NCBI GenBank assembly: GCA_047528275.1 | Contig: CP180023.1 | Span: 124,001-188,000 of the forward strand | Origin: G039954875 sp047528275 | GTDB taxonomy: Bacteria > Bacteroidota > Bacteroidia > Flavobacteriales > Blattabacteriaceae | Direction of reading: 5' to 3' | DNA: 64,000 bases | Part shown: in pieces, positions 29,321-37,608 of the stretch | Numbering within the stretch: the first letter of the stretch is position 1 | Layout: every line of letters starts with the position of its first letter | The notes under the pieces: generated by a model | Seen by the model: the letters and a program-made list of their open reading frames with translations, nothing else | Told to the model about the DNA's origin: nothing | The model's database searches: none | Translations under genes and position numbers: made by a program

Positions 29321-29458
29321 ATGAAAAAGTGGATTATCATTTTGAGTATGGATATTTTTTTGTACGCTTGTACGCAAAACCCTGAAGGGAATAAGGCCAT
29401 TTATCTTGTAGATGAAGTTGAGGGGAGAGGGACACAAGAGAAGACGAACATTAAATAG
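29321..29458 (+). CDS. Small lipoprotein-like peptide, possibly a relic
   Basis: A 45-codon open frame starting with a short leader and a lipobox-like FLYAC (MKKWIIILSMDIFLYAC), then a polar stretch ending at TAG. The length suggests a truncated lipoprotein gene, but a genuine short lipoprotein cannot be excluded. It lies 40 bases after psd on the same strand, with decayed DNA after it. Confidence 0.35.
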   Translation: MKKWIIILSMDIFLYACTQNPEGNKAIYLVDEVEGRGTQEKTNIK

Positions 29459-30480
29459 GGATTCTTTTATTGCATAGTGAATGTGAATTGGCTCTAAATC
29501 CACTTAGTGCTTATGTTACTTTGAACTATCATAGTCTCTTTTTGAGCATCGTTTAGGAAGATTTTTTCTATTCCCATTTTTGTTTTTTGTCTCTTGAGTG
29601 ATCTCTTATCGATATAAATACTTGTATTGATTCGACCTATGCCATCTTTGACTTTTTCAAGATGTAAGTCTTTTTACATTTTTTTTGTTTGTCTGGAGAT
29701 TTTTTCGTTAACTTTTTTCTCCCATGATTCGCCGATGCTTATCCTATGGTTTGGGATAATTCAGCCGGATTTGTTCATGAATTTTTTGAAACCCTTGTTA
29801 CTGAAACTTCGCTTGATCATAAGGATGAGACCTTTGAGATTTTGAAGTGGGAGTTGTTTCTTTAATTGAGTATAGATCTCTTGATAAATCTTATTAAACT
29901 TATTTACTCCGAGTATTGTACCTTGTTTTTTCAACTCGACGGTAAAATTCCTTCTCAATGATGGTCTTCATCGTGTTCCATAGGAAAAATTCTTCGTAAG
30001 AAGGTTTTTTCTGTAGTGTTGATGGTCATTTTTTCGATAGGGCTTATTATTTTCGTTTGTATAGATTTATAGATTATCTAACAGAAATATTGGTCTTCTT
30101 TTTCTTCTTTGATCTGAAAAGTAATATCAAATCTAGAGGTTTGTGTTAGGTGTTTGGATTTTCCTTTTTCAGGTGGGGGGATGATTTTCTGTGTACTGTT
30201 TAATGTATGTAGATAGATCTCTCCTACGGTGAGTCAGTAATTGAAGAAGATCTTTTGATCAATTTGGGAAGTATTTTTTTGTGATTTCGGTCTTGTAGGC
30301 TTGAGGTGATTTTGACGTGTCTTTTTCACAAAATATGAAAAAGACAGTTACACTGGTCAGTAGAATTCATTTTTTTTATAAAAATTTTTACTTATGAGGG
30401 AGGATTGATAGAAGAAATCCAGTGATAGTTTTTGGATTTTTGATGATATTCATCTAAATCATTGCATCAAAGTTATATCT
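29459..30480 (-). pseudogene. Unrecognised degraded coding region(s), minus strand
   Basis: No intact gene. On the minus strand from about 30370 a lipoprotein-like start (SVTVFFIFCEKDTSKSPQAY) leads into scattered coding-like pieces: SRFDITFQIKEEKEDQYFC near 30130-30080, and EKMTINTTEKTFLRRIFPME with MRRNFTVELKKQGTILG near 30030-29910. Frames change several times. The composition is that of a degraded secreted protein. I cannot assign a family. Confidence 0.4.
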
Positions 30481-30510
30481 ATCCCTGTCAAATACCTTAA
30501 AGTCATCTAC

Positions 30511-31110
30511 TTATTCTATGAGATTTTTGGCTATGAATTTAGCCAAATTCCCTCGAGATTTCTCGCTGTAGACCATAGTGATCTGGAGTCGGTCGTTCTT
30601 GTAATCTTTGAATTTGCAATGTATTATTTTTGCTTTAAGATTTTTTCGGTTGATCATTTTAAAATACTCTCGTCTAGTTAGATTGACTAGAGGTTTGTTA
30701 GTTTTCATCTCTTGGTTGGGGGAGGTTATCGGTGAAATTTTGTTTGTCCAATATTCGTAAAGGCTGGCCGAGTCGTTTACTGCAATTTTATCCCCATCAT
30801 CAGGCGATAAGGCGTGATGAGATTCCATGGTTTGAGTAGGCTATATAAGTCCTAATGAAATGTAAAGATGATCTTGTAAATAATTTAGGGATTTTTTCGC
30901 TCAGCGATTTCCATGATAGACATCTCCTTCAAAGGCTAGAAGTGTAGGTTTACCTTCTTTTTCTTTGGGTGAATGGGTCCAATTTTGGTTGGGTTGCCGC
31001 CGCCAAGTTTTCCTTTCCTAACTTATCAGACAAGCCCATCATCTAAGCAATTTCTTGAGGTGATTTTAATGTATCTATAGGATTCGTAGGTATGAAAGTT
31101 TAATTTTTTA
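30511..31110 (-). pseudogene. Degraded YaaA/DUF328 peroxide-stress protein
   Basis: YaaA lowers intracellular free iron during peroxide stress. Reading the minus strand from about 31085: a TLKSPQEIA-MMGLSDKLG stretch with a stop at the hyphen, then PTLLAFEGDVYHG near 30935 (the family hallmark is 'pAl.aF.GDVY.Gl'). Next comes an open 105-codon frame (30511-30828) with LYEYWTNKI, LVNLTRREYFKMINRK and VYSEKSRGNLAKFIAKN, all standard C-terminal YaaA motifs. One stop and at least two frame shifts break the N-terminal half. It is transcribed in the same direction as dnaK, behind the dnaK terminator. Confidence 0.8.
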
Positions 31111-31126
31111 TTTTGATTTCCCCAAT

Positions 31127-31149
31127 AAAAAACCGCCCCTCTGGGGCGG
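31127..31149 (-). terminator. Strong rho-independent terminator of dnaK
   Basis: On the minus strand, CCGCCCC, loop AGA, GGGGCGG and then six T. The 7-bp GC-only stem stands out in this AT-rich DNA and lies 22 bases after the dnaK stop. Confidence 0.9.
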
Positions 31150-31171
31150 AAGAATATAGAGCGAAAAAAGA

Positions 31172-33085
31172 TTATTTTACCTCTTCGAAATCGACGTCTT
31201 GTACATTTTCATTAGTAGACTCATTTATCGGTTTTGCAGTGTTTGTTTGTTCACTATTGGTAGCATTGGAAAAGTTCCCAGTTTTTTGAGTAGCATAAAT
31301 TTCTTGTGAAGCGTCGGACCAAGCATCGTTGATTTGTTTCATTGCTTCATCGATTTCAGCGAGGTTTTTGATGCTATGTGCCGCCTTGAGTTTACCTAAA
31401 GCCTTTTTGACTTTAGTTTTGTTATCTTCAGACAATTTTTCCCCATATTCTTTGAGTTGTTTCTCGGTTTGGAAGATCATGCTGTCAGCGGTATTTAATT
31501 TTTCGATTTCTTCTTTTGTTTTTTGATCCTTTTCGGCATTTTCTTGAGCTTCTCGCTTCATCTTTTTGATCTCTTCTTGGTTTAGGCCTGATGAGGCTTC
31601 GATACGTATAGATTGTTCTTTTCCAGTTCCTTTATCTTTGGCCGATACATGAAGTATGCCATTGACATCGATATCAAAGGTGACTTCGATTTGTGGAGTA
31701 CCTCTTGGAGCTGGTGGGATGTCTATCAAATCGAAACGTCCGATCTCTTTGTTATCATTGAACATAGGTCGTTCGCCTTGTCCGACACGTATGGTAACGG
31801 CAGATTGATTGTCTGCTGCAGTAGAAAATGTTTCTGATTTTTTGGTTGGGATGGTCGTATTGGATTCAATCAGCTTAGTGAATACACCACCTAAGGTTTC
31901 AATACCTAGAGATAATGGAGTGATGTCTAATAAGAGTACATTTTTGACGTCTCCAGTCAAGACACCACCTTGTATCGCTGCACCGACGGCAACTACTTCA
32001 TCGGGGTTGACACCTTTTGAAGGGGTTTTGCCGAAAAATTTTTCTACCTCTTCTTGAATTTTGGGGATACGCGTGGAACCTCCTACCAGGAGGACTTCAT
32101 CGATATCTTTAGCAGTTAGTCTGGTAGCTTCTAAAGCTTTTTTACAAGGATCCATGGAACGACGTACCAAGGCATCGGACAATTGTTCGAATTTGGCGCG
32201 GGTGAGGGTTTTGATTAGGTGTTTGGGGCCAGAGATTGTAGCTGTAATATAGGGGAGATTAATTTCGGTTTTTGTACTTGAAGAGAGCTCAACTTTGGCT
32301 TTTTCAGCGGCTTCTTTGAGTCGTTGGTGAGCCATGGGGTCTTGGCGTAAGGCGATGCCTTCTTCATTTTGAAATTCTGTAGCCAACCAATTGATGATGA
32401 CTGCGTCGAAGTCATCTCCTCCTAGGTGGGTGTCACCGTTGGTGGAGAGTACCTCAAACACACCATCACCTAGTTCGAGTACGGAAATATCAAAAGTGCC
32501 TCCTCCCAGGTCATATACAGCAATTTTTTTATTTTGATTACCTTTATCTAGACCATATGCTAGGGCAGCAGCAGTGGGTTCATTGATGATGCGTTCTACT
32601 TTCAATCCTGCGATCTCCCCTGCTTCTTTAGTGGCTTGGCGTTGGGCATCGTTGAAGTAGGCAGGCACAGTGATCACAGCACGATTGACTTCTTGACCGA
32701 GATAGTCTTCTGCTGTTTTTTTCATCTTTTGAAGTACCATAGCAGAGATTTCCTGAGGAGTGTATAATCTCCCGTCGATTTCTACTCTTGGAGTATTGTT
32801 ATTGCCTTTGACCATTTTGTAAGGTACGTGTTTAAGTTCCTCACTAATCTCAGAAAATTTCCGTCCCATAAAACGTTTGATCGAAAAGACGGTTTTTTGT
32901 GGATTTGTCACGGCTTGGCGTTTGGCCGGATCGCCTATTTTTCTTTCTCCACCTTCTACAAAGGCTATGATAGAAGGAGTAGTTCGTTTCCCTTCTGAAT
33001 TGGGGATGACTGTAGGGTCGTTTCCTTCCATCACAGCGACACATGAATTGGTAGTACCTAAGTCTATACCGATGATTTTGCTCAT
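31172..33085 (-). CDS. dnaK: Chaperone DnaK (Hsp70)
   Basis: A 637-residue Hsp70 chaperone folding nascent and stress-damaged proteins. The N-terminal ATPase has IGIDLGTTNSCVAVMEG (phosphate-1 loop), VITVPAYFNDAQRQATKEAG, YDLGGGTFDISVLELGDG and VLLVGGSTRIPKIQE. The linker and substrate-binding domain follow from VLLLDITPLSLGIETLGG near 383, and the helical lid ends in the usual acidic VQDVDFEEVK. It has no grpE or dnaJ neighbour. A 7-bp inverted repeat lies in its 5' leader, and a GC-rich terminator follows the gene. Confidence 0.98.
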   Translation of the reverse strand: MSKIIGIDLGTTNSCVAVMEGNDPTVIPNSEGKRTTPSIIAFVEGGERKIGDPAKRQAVTNPQKTVFSIKRFMGRKFSEISEELKHVPYKMVKGNNNTPRVEIDGRLYTPQEISAMVLQKMKKTAEDYLGQEVNRAVITVPAYFNDAQRQATKEAGEIAGLKVERIINEPTAAALAYGLDKGNQNKKIAVYDLGGGTFDISVLELGDGVFEVLSTNGDTHLGGDDFDAVIINWLATEFQNEEGIALRQDPMAHQRLKEAAEKAKVELSSSTKTEINLPYITATISGPKHLIKTLTRAKFEQLSDALVRRSMDPCKKALEATRLTAKDIDEVLLVGGSTRIPKIQEEVEKFFGKTPSKGVNPDEVVAVGAAIQGGVLTGDVKNVLLLDITPLSLGIETLGGVFTKLIESNTTIPTKKSETFSTAADNQSAVTIRVGQGERPMFNDNKEIGRFDLIDIPPAPRGTPQIEVTFDIDVNGILHVSAKDKGTGKEQSIRIEASSGLNQEEIKKMKREAQENAEKDQKTKEEIEKLNTADSMIFQTEKQLKEYGEKLSEDNKTKVKKALGKLKAAHSIKNLAEIDEAMKQINDAWSDASQEIYATQKTGNFSNATNSEQTNTAKPINESTNENVQDVDFEEVK

Positions 33086-33110
33086 TTTTTAATACATTTT
33101 TCTGAATCTC

Positions 33111-33136
33111 ACTTGATGAGTGATACTTTATCAAGT
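33111..33136 (-). promoter_or_regulatory. Inverted repeat in the dnaK leader
   Basis: ACTTGAT (33111-33117) and ATCAAGT (33130-33136) are perfect 7-base inverted arms separated by 12 bases. The element begins about 26 bases upstream of the dnaK start. It does not match the CIRCE heat-shock element TTAGCACTC-N9-GAGTGCTAA. It may be a repressor site or a leader RNA hairpin; the function is unproven. Confidence 0.35.
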
Positions 33137-33295
33137 ATTGTGCCATAGGTGAAAATGTATATTGAGGCTTGAGTTCGGCAGTGTGTTTTTAGAGTTTTTG
33201 ACAAAAGGAGGATGTAAAAATACATTCTAATGACAAAAAGTCAGTTGTGATACTTCGAAAGAAGATAAGGATTAGTAGAGGGGGAAGAAGTCATT

Positions 33296-33508
33296 TTATC
33301 TGTCTTCTCTAGGTTTGAGTAGATTTAAAAGATCTCTGCATACTTGATAGATCTGCTTAGAAAGCATACTTTTTATTGGTCGATGTCCGTTAATGATATA
33401 AGAAACATATTTAGCACTTCGCCCGCCGGCAGCAATAGCGATGTCTTTGTACTTGCGTCGGAGTATTTTTTTCTCTACTTCAAGAAAGTCCGCATATTTT
33501 TTTTTCAT
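33296..33508 (-). CDS. Small helix-turn-helix DNA-binding protein
   Basis: A 70-residue basic protein. DIAIAAGGRSAKYVSYIING near 22-41 resembles the recognition region of small Cro/repressor-type HTH proteins ('IA...GvS..yVs.ii.G.R'), and it is followed by HRPIKSMLSKQIYQVCRDLL. Such proteins occur in phages and conjugative elements of Bacteroidetes as well as on chromosomes. No phage or element genes survive nearby. The frame is intact although its surroundings are decayed. Its target is unknown. Confidence 0.6.
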   Translation of the reverse strand: MKKKYADFLEVEKKILRRKYKDIAIAAGGRSAKYVSYIINGHRPIKSMLSKQIYQVCRDLLNLLKPREDR

Positions 33509-33889
33509 GATTATATGTTTTTTGACATTTTTATAAATTTGATAAATGTATTTTTCACAACTTTATTATTATAAAGAGATAAATGTAATTCATGTTTATA
33601 GAATATGAAAGAAAGAAAATCAAAAAATGAGGTATTTATTGTACTTTAGTAATTAAAGTATTTTTTTGAGATTAATACGAATCTTGCATTAGTGGAGATT
33701 TTTGAGGTAAAAAAAATACGATATCTTCATGGGTTAAAAGGAATACCCATCGACTATAGACTCATATTTTCGAAATGTAGCTATGTGAATTTAGACTGAT
33801 TGTTCACTGGCCGTAGTGAGATGTTTTGAACAAAGGAGTAGCCTTATTCTCTGGATTAATTGCAAATTATTTTGCAAGATCCAGGATTT

Positions 33890-34039
33890 ATGTATCGAGA
33901 GAAAAGGCGTGGAAAATATCAGATAACGGAAGATGATATAAATGTTGTTGTCACTCAGATTCTAAAAAGCCACTTAGAACCTATAACGCAAGGCTTGGAT
34001 GAAATATTTGCAGGGGTAAAGAAGTTCAATATGCTTTAA
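33890..34039 (+). pseudogene. Short open frame, likely gene fragment
   Basis: A 49-codon frame starting ATG at 33890 (MYREKRRGKYQITEDDINVV and on) and ending TAA at 34039. Amphipathic, charged sequence suggests former coding DNA, and the frame is open for ten further codons upstream without a start. No family is recognised. It may belong to the same decayed element as the HTH gene, but that is speculation. Confidence 0.3.
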
Positions 34040-34120
34040 GTATATGGAATATAGTCAAAGATCAGCTTTATAAAAAAAAAATGAAAGAAAAAAAGAATTA
34101 AATAATAATCCAATAAATTT

Positions 34121-34318
34121 TTAGGATTTATCATTTTTCAATTGATACTTGATAGAGTTTTCTGGATGTTTATCTTCTTTATATAAATCGTGAAAATTTT
34201 ATCCTAGTTCTTTAACCAAATGAAGGAATTCAGAAAAATTGATTTTTTTGTTATAGTATGTTTTATTGGTTTCTACAATAGAATATTCTATCATCAAGAG
34301 TTTTTGTTTTTTCTTCAT
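34121..34318 (-). pseudogene. Small coding frame with one internal stop
   Basis: From ATG at 34318 the frame reads MKKKQKLLMIEYSIVETNKT and on to a TAA at codon 40, then continues in the same frame with NFHDLYKEDKHPENSIKYQL and a natural-looking TAA at codon 66. A single nonsense mutation in an otherwise clean 65-residue frame suggests recent inactivation of a small unknown gene. It could be read as a 39-residue protein instead. Confidence 0.35.
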
Positions 34319-34744
34319 AGTTATCTAAAATATCTTTATATACTTTAATTAAATTTTCAAAAAGTATTAAAAATAAAATTTTCCTTTTTAATTTTTCATA
34401 TTAGTTTTTTTTTCCTCAAAACTACCAGAAAAAAAACGCGTCAACATATTTATCCATTTTATCTCTCAGAGCAATTGTATAACTTTGTATTTGATTGGTA
34501 CAGGGCTTATATTCCTTCTATATTTATAGCTTAATCACCCAATATTGGAAGCCGTTGATTGGGTTTCCACTGATAGGTTATGGATTCGTATGGATATGGT
34601 ATTATTTTTGAGAAAAATAATCCGATGATTTCTCAATATCCCTTTTATAGTTTAATTTTTAATTTCATCATATTCAAGAATTTCATTATAGGTCGGTTTA
34701 ATGAAAAGCTCAAAAACACGGTTTGAGATGCCTCATCAGTAGAA

Positions 34745-34776
34745 TTTTGCCAAATAGAAGAAGATCTATATCTTTG
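34745..34776 (+). promoter_or_regulatory. Bacteroidete-type promoter of rplM-rpsI
   Basis: TTTTG (34745-34749), a 19-base spacer and TATCTTTG (34769-34776) match the TTTG-N19-TAnnTTTG consensus on both elements. It ends 39 bases before the GTG start of rplM. Confidence 0.75.
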
Positions 34777-34815
34777 CAGAATTGAAATGATGAGAGCGTT
34801 AAACTTTTGAATAAA

Positions 34816-35271
34816 GTGGATACATTGAGTTTTAAAACCATATCGGCCAATAAGGCTACTATGAAAAGAAAATGGATGATCGTCAATGCTGAGGATCAAC
34901 CTCTTGGAAGGTTAGCTTCTAAAATTGCCAAGAGGGTCAGGGGTAAGCACAAGCCTGACTTCACTCCGCATGTGAATTGTGGCGATCATGTCATCGTGAT
35001 TAATGCAGAAAAAGTACAACTTACCGGAAATAAATGGAAGAATAAAATTTATGTCCGTTTTACTGGATATCCAGGAGGACAAAGGTTTACTACTGCTCAA
35101 GAAGAATTCAATAAAGATCCTCGGCGCTTGATTGAGACTGCTGTCAAAGGCATGCTTCCTAAGAATCGGTTGGGCCGTCAGGTGTATAGAAATCTACACG
35201 TGTATGTGGGGACAAAGCATGAGCATGAAGCCCAGCAACCTAAGGTTTTAAATATAGATGATATTTGTTGA
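34816..35271 (+). CDS. rplM: Large ribosomal subunit protein L13
   Basis: A 151-residue L13, an early assembly protein of the 50S subunit. The start MDTLSFKTISANKAT matches the bacteroidete N-terminus, so I choose the GTG at 34816 over the in-frame TTG at 34807. Conserved parts are LGRLASKIAKRVRGK, NCGDHVIVINAEKVQLTGNK, RFTGYPGGQR and AVKGMLPKNRLGRQ. It is separated from rpsI by only 2 bases. Confidence 0.96.
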   Translation: MDTLSFKTISANKATMKRKWMIVNAEDQPLGRLASKIAKRVRGKHKPDFTPHVNCGDHVIVINAEKVQLTGNKWKNKIYVRFTGYPGGQRFTTAQEEFNKDPRRLIETAVKGMLPKNRLGRQVYRNLHVYVGTKHEHEAQQPKVLNIDDIC

Positions 35272-35273
35272 AC

Positions 35274-35702
35274 ATGGAAGTCATACACACAATAGGAAGG
35301 AGGAAAAGTGCTATTGCACGTATTTACCTTAAGGAAGGACAAGGAAATATTAAAATCAATGAACAGAGCCATAAAGCTAAAAAACGAGGCCGTAAAGCAA
35401 AGGAGTGGGGCTATGAAGAATATTTTCCACATCCCATCTTTATGGATAAAATCTTACAAGCTTTTGTCTTGACAAACAACCTTGACCAGTACGATTTGAC
35501 CATCAAAGTTTTTGGAGGGGGTATAAATGGCCAAGCAGAGGCCATTCGTTTGGCTATTTCGCGTGCACTTTGTGAGTTGAATTCTGAAAACAGGGGCATA
35601 TTGAAGTCGGAAGGATTATTGACACGTGATTCGAGGAAGGTAGAACGTAAAAAATTTGGGCAGAAAAAAGCTCGAAAACAATTTCAATTTTCAAAACGTT
35701 AA
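35274..35702 (+). CDS. rpsI: Small ribosomal subunit protein S9
   Basis: A 142-residue S9, part of the 30S head. It begins MEVIHTIGRRKSAIARIYLK. The core GGGINGQAEAIRLAISRAL and the basic C-terminus RKKFGQKKARKQFQFSKR, whose end reaches the P-site tRNA, are intact. The ATG at 35274 is preferred to an upstream TTG overlapping rplM. It forms the standard rplM-rpsI unit. Confidence 0.96.
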   Translation: MEVIHTIGRRKSAIARIYLKEGQGNIKINEQSHKAKKRGRKAKEWGYEEYFPHPIFMDKILQAFVLTNNLDQYDLTIKVFGGGINGQAEAIRLAISRALCELNSENRGILKSEGLLTRDSRKVERKKFGQKKARKQFQFSKR

Positions 35703-35747
35703 TATAGATATTTTGCTGAAATTTCAACGTATAGGATTATTGTATTC

Positions 35748-35769
35748 AAACTCCAAAAAAGAGTTTTTG
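35748..35769 (+). terminator. Weak terminator after rplM-rpsI
   Basis: AAACTC (35748-35753), a seven-base A-rich loop and GAGTTT (35761-35766) followed by TT and G. The stem is only 6 bp and the T run is short, so this is tentative. Confidence 0.35.
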
Positions 35770-35794
35770 ATCTATAATTTATTGGAATGAGTAC

Positions 35795-35828
35795 AACTGA
35801 AAAACGAATAAAAATCAGTTAATTTTTT
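35795..35828 (+). promoter_or_regulatory. Inverted repeat in the rpsB leader
   Basis: AACTGA (35795-35800) and TCAGTT (35815-35820) are separated by 14 bases and followed by AATTTTTT just before the rpsB start at 35835. The shape is that of an attenuator or leader hairpin. S2 is known to control rpsB in other bacteria, but homology of this element is not shown. Confidence 0.3.
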
Positions 35829-35834
35829 GAAGCA

Positions 35835-36632
35835 ATGCTAGAAGTAAACATTCAAGAATTATTGAAGGCAGGGGTCCATTTTGGACATTTGACTCGTAAG
35901 TGGAACCCTAGCATGCAGCCTTACATTTTTATGAAAAAAGGAGGGATTCACATTATCGATCTCTCAAAGACAAGTGTAAAAATTAAAGAGGCTTGTGCGC
36001 CTCTACAGCGTACTGCTGCATCAGGTAAGAAGATCTTGTTTGTCTGTACCAAAAAACAAGGTAAAGATATTGTGGCCAGTTATGCTGAGAAAGTTGGTAT
36101 GCCCTACGTTACAGAGCGTTGGCTCGGAGGTTTCTTGACCAATCTTCCTACCATTCGTAAGGCGGTGAAAAAGATGAATAATATTGATCGTAAAAAAAAA
36201 GACGGTACCTACGACGTCCTTTCCAAAAAGGAACGTTTACTTATAGACCGCTCTCAAACGAAACTTGATCGCAATCTAGGCTCTATCGCTACAATGACCC
36301 ATACGCCAGCAGCACTACTCGTCGTGGATATCAAGAAAGAACACATTGCTGTGGCAGAGGCCCAAAAACTCAATATCCCAATCTTTGCTATCGTAGATAC
36401 GAATTCTAATCCACAAGAAGTAGATTACCCCATACCAGCCAATGATGATTCCTCCAAATCCATCGATTTGATCATGGCATATGTCACGGAAGCTATTACC
36501 GAAGGGCTTGCGTCGAGAAAGATAGACCGTGATAAACCAAAATCTGAAAAGGAAGATCCAGATCAATTTATGGAAACTCTAGAAAAGAAAGGATCAGATC
36601 CATCGAATTCAGTAGTATCCAATCATAAATAG
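35835..36632 (+). CDS. rpsB: Small ribosomal subunit protein S2
   Basis: A 265-residue S2, which docks at the 30S neck and requires S1-related interactions in many bacteria. Signature parts: LKAGVHFGHLTRKWNPSMQP near 8-27, FVCTKKQGKDIV, VTERWLGGFLTN, and IFAIVDTNSNPQEVDYPIPA near 191-210. The C-terminal tail of about 40 residues is charged and low complexity. It pairs with tsf downstream, with a 100-base gap. Confidence 0.97.
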   Translation: MLEVNIQELLKAGVHFGHLTRKWNPSMQPYIFMKKGGIHIIDLSKTSVKIKEACAPLQRTAASGKKILFVCTKKQGKDIVASYAEKVGMPYVTERWLGGFLTNLPTIRKAVKKMNNIDRKKKDGTYDVLSKKERLLIDRSQTKLDRNLGSIATMTHTPAALLVVDIKKEHIAVAEAQKLNIPIFAIVDTNSNPQEVDYPIPANDDSSKSIDLIMAYVTEAITEGLASRKIDRDKPKSEKEDPDQFMETLEKKGSDPSNSVVSNHK

Positions 36633-36732
36633 TAAAATTTATAATCCCTAAATGTCAAAAAAATGACTTGATCTTATTGGTCTAGTGTTGTTTTTTTTAG
36701 GAAAACGTTGTAGAACCAAAAAAAAATAAAAA

Positions 36733-37551
36733 ATGTATCAAGCAACAGCTTTAAAAGTCAATGCCTTGAGAAAGAAAAGTGGAGCAGGTATGATGGATTG
36801 CAAAAAAGCTTTGATAGAGGCTGCTGGTGATGTGGATAAAGCCATTGAACTTTTACGAAAAAAAGGACAAAAGATAGCTGCTAGTTCAGGACGAGAGACC
36901 AATCAAGGAGCAGTCATTGCCAAAGTCAATGCAAGCCGTACGCTCGGGATAATTATCAACTTAAGTTGTGAGACAGATTTCGTGGCTAAAAATGAAAACT
37001 TTGTGAAATTAGCTAATGATTTAGCCGAGAAAGCCATTTTTTGTGATACTCGAGAAGCTCTTTTAAATACTTCATTGGATGGGATTAGTGTTCAAGATAA
37101 ACTTATCGAACAGACTGGTATTATATGCGAAAAAATAACTCTCAGTGCCTTTAAAAAACTACAAGCACCTTTTGTATCGTTTTATATCCATATGAGAAAT
37201 AAGATCGCCACCTTGGTAGGATTTTCTGCTGCTCCTGTAGGAGTAGAAGATGTTGCTAAAGACGTTGCTATGCAAATAGCTGCTATGAACCCACTAAGCT
37301 TAAATGAAAAGGATATCCCTACCGATCTTATTGAAAAAGAACTGGAAATTATCAAAGAACAATTACGAAAAGAAGGTAAATCTGAACAAATATTGGATCA
37401 AATCGCTCAGGGTAAGTTAAAAAAATTCTTCTCAGAAAACACATTAGTTCATCAATCCTTCATCAAGGATCATAAAATCTCTGTAGCCGACTATGTAAGA
37501 AACTTTGATCCCAATCTCAAGATCGTTGATTTCAGAAGATTGAGCATTTGA
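36733..37551 (+). CDS. tsf: Elongation factor Ts
   Basis: A 272-residue nucleotide-exchange factor for EF-Tu. The N-terminal UBA-like module ALRKKSGAGMMDCKKALIEA with GDVDKAIELLRKKG and the core INLSCETDFVAKNENFVKLA are conserved; NKIATLVGFSA and a C-terminal QSFIKDHKISVADYV follow. The tuf gene is not in this window. It ends at an inverted repeat shared with convergent apbE. Confidence 0.97.
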   Translation: MYQATALKVNALRKKSGAGMMDCKKALIEAAGDVDKAIELLRKKGQKIAASSGRETNQGAVIAKVNASRTLGIIINLSCETDFVAKNENFVKLANDLAEKAIFCDTREALLNTSLDGISVQDKLIEQTGIICEKITLSAFKKLQAPFVSFYIHMRNKIATLVGFSAAPVGVEDVAKDVAMQIAAMNPLSLNEKDIPTDLIEKELEIIKEQLRKEGKSEQILDQIAQGKLKKFFSENTLVHQSFIKDHKISVADYVRNFDPNLKIVDFRRLSI

Positions 37552-37570
37552 TTTTTGAAATCAGTTGTTT

Positions 37571-37606
37571 GATAATAAAAAATAATGAGAGGATTTTTTT
37601 ATTATC
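37571..37606. terminator. Bidirectional terminator between tsf and apbE
   Basis: GATAATAAAAAA (37571-37582) and TTTTTTATTATC (37595-37606) are perfect 12-base inverted arms around a 12-base loop, placed between two convergent genes. The stem is all but GC-free, so strength is uncertain, but the A and T runs would serve either strand. Confidence 0.5.
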
Positions 37607-37608
37607 CA

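Larger units (their letters stand above)
33509..34744. other. Decayed AT-rich region with small relics
   Basis: Apart from the two short frames listed separately (33890-34039 and 34121-34318), no gene is visible in these 1.2 kb. The sequence is AT-rich with many poly-A and poly-T runs. It ends at the rplM promoter. Confidence 0.5.
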
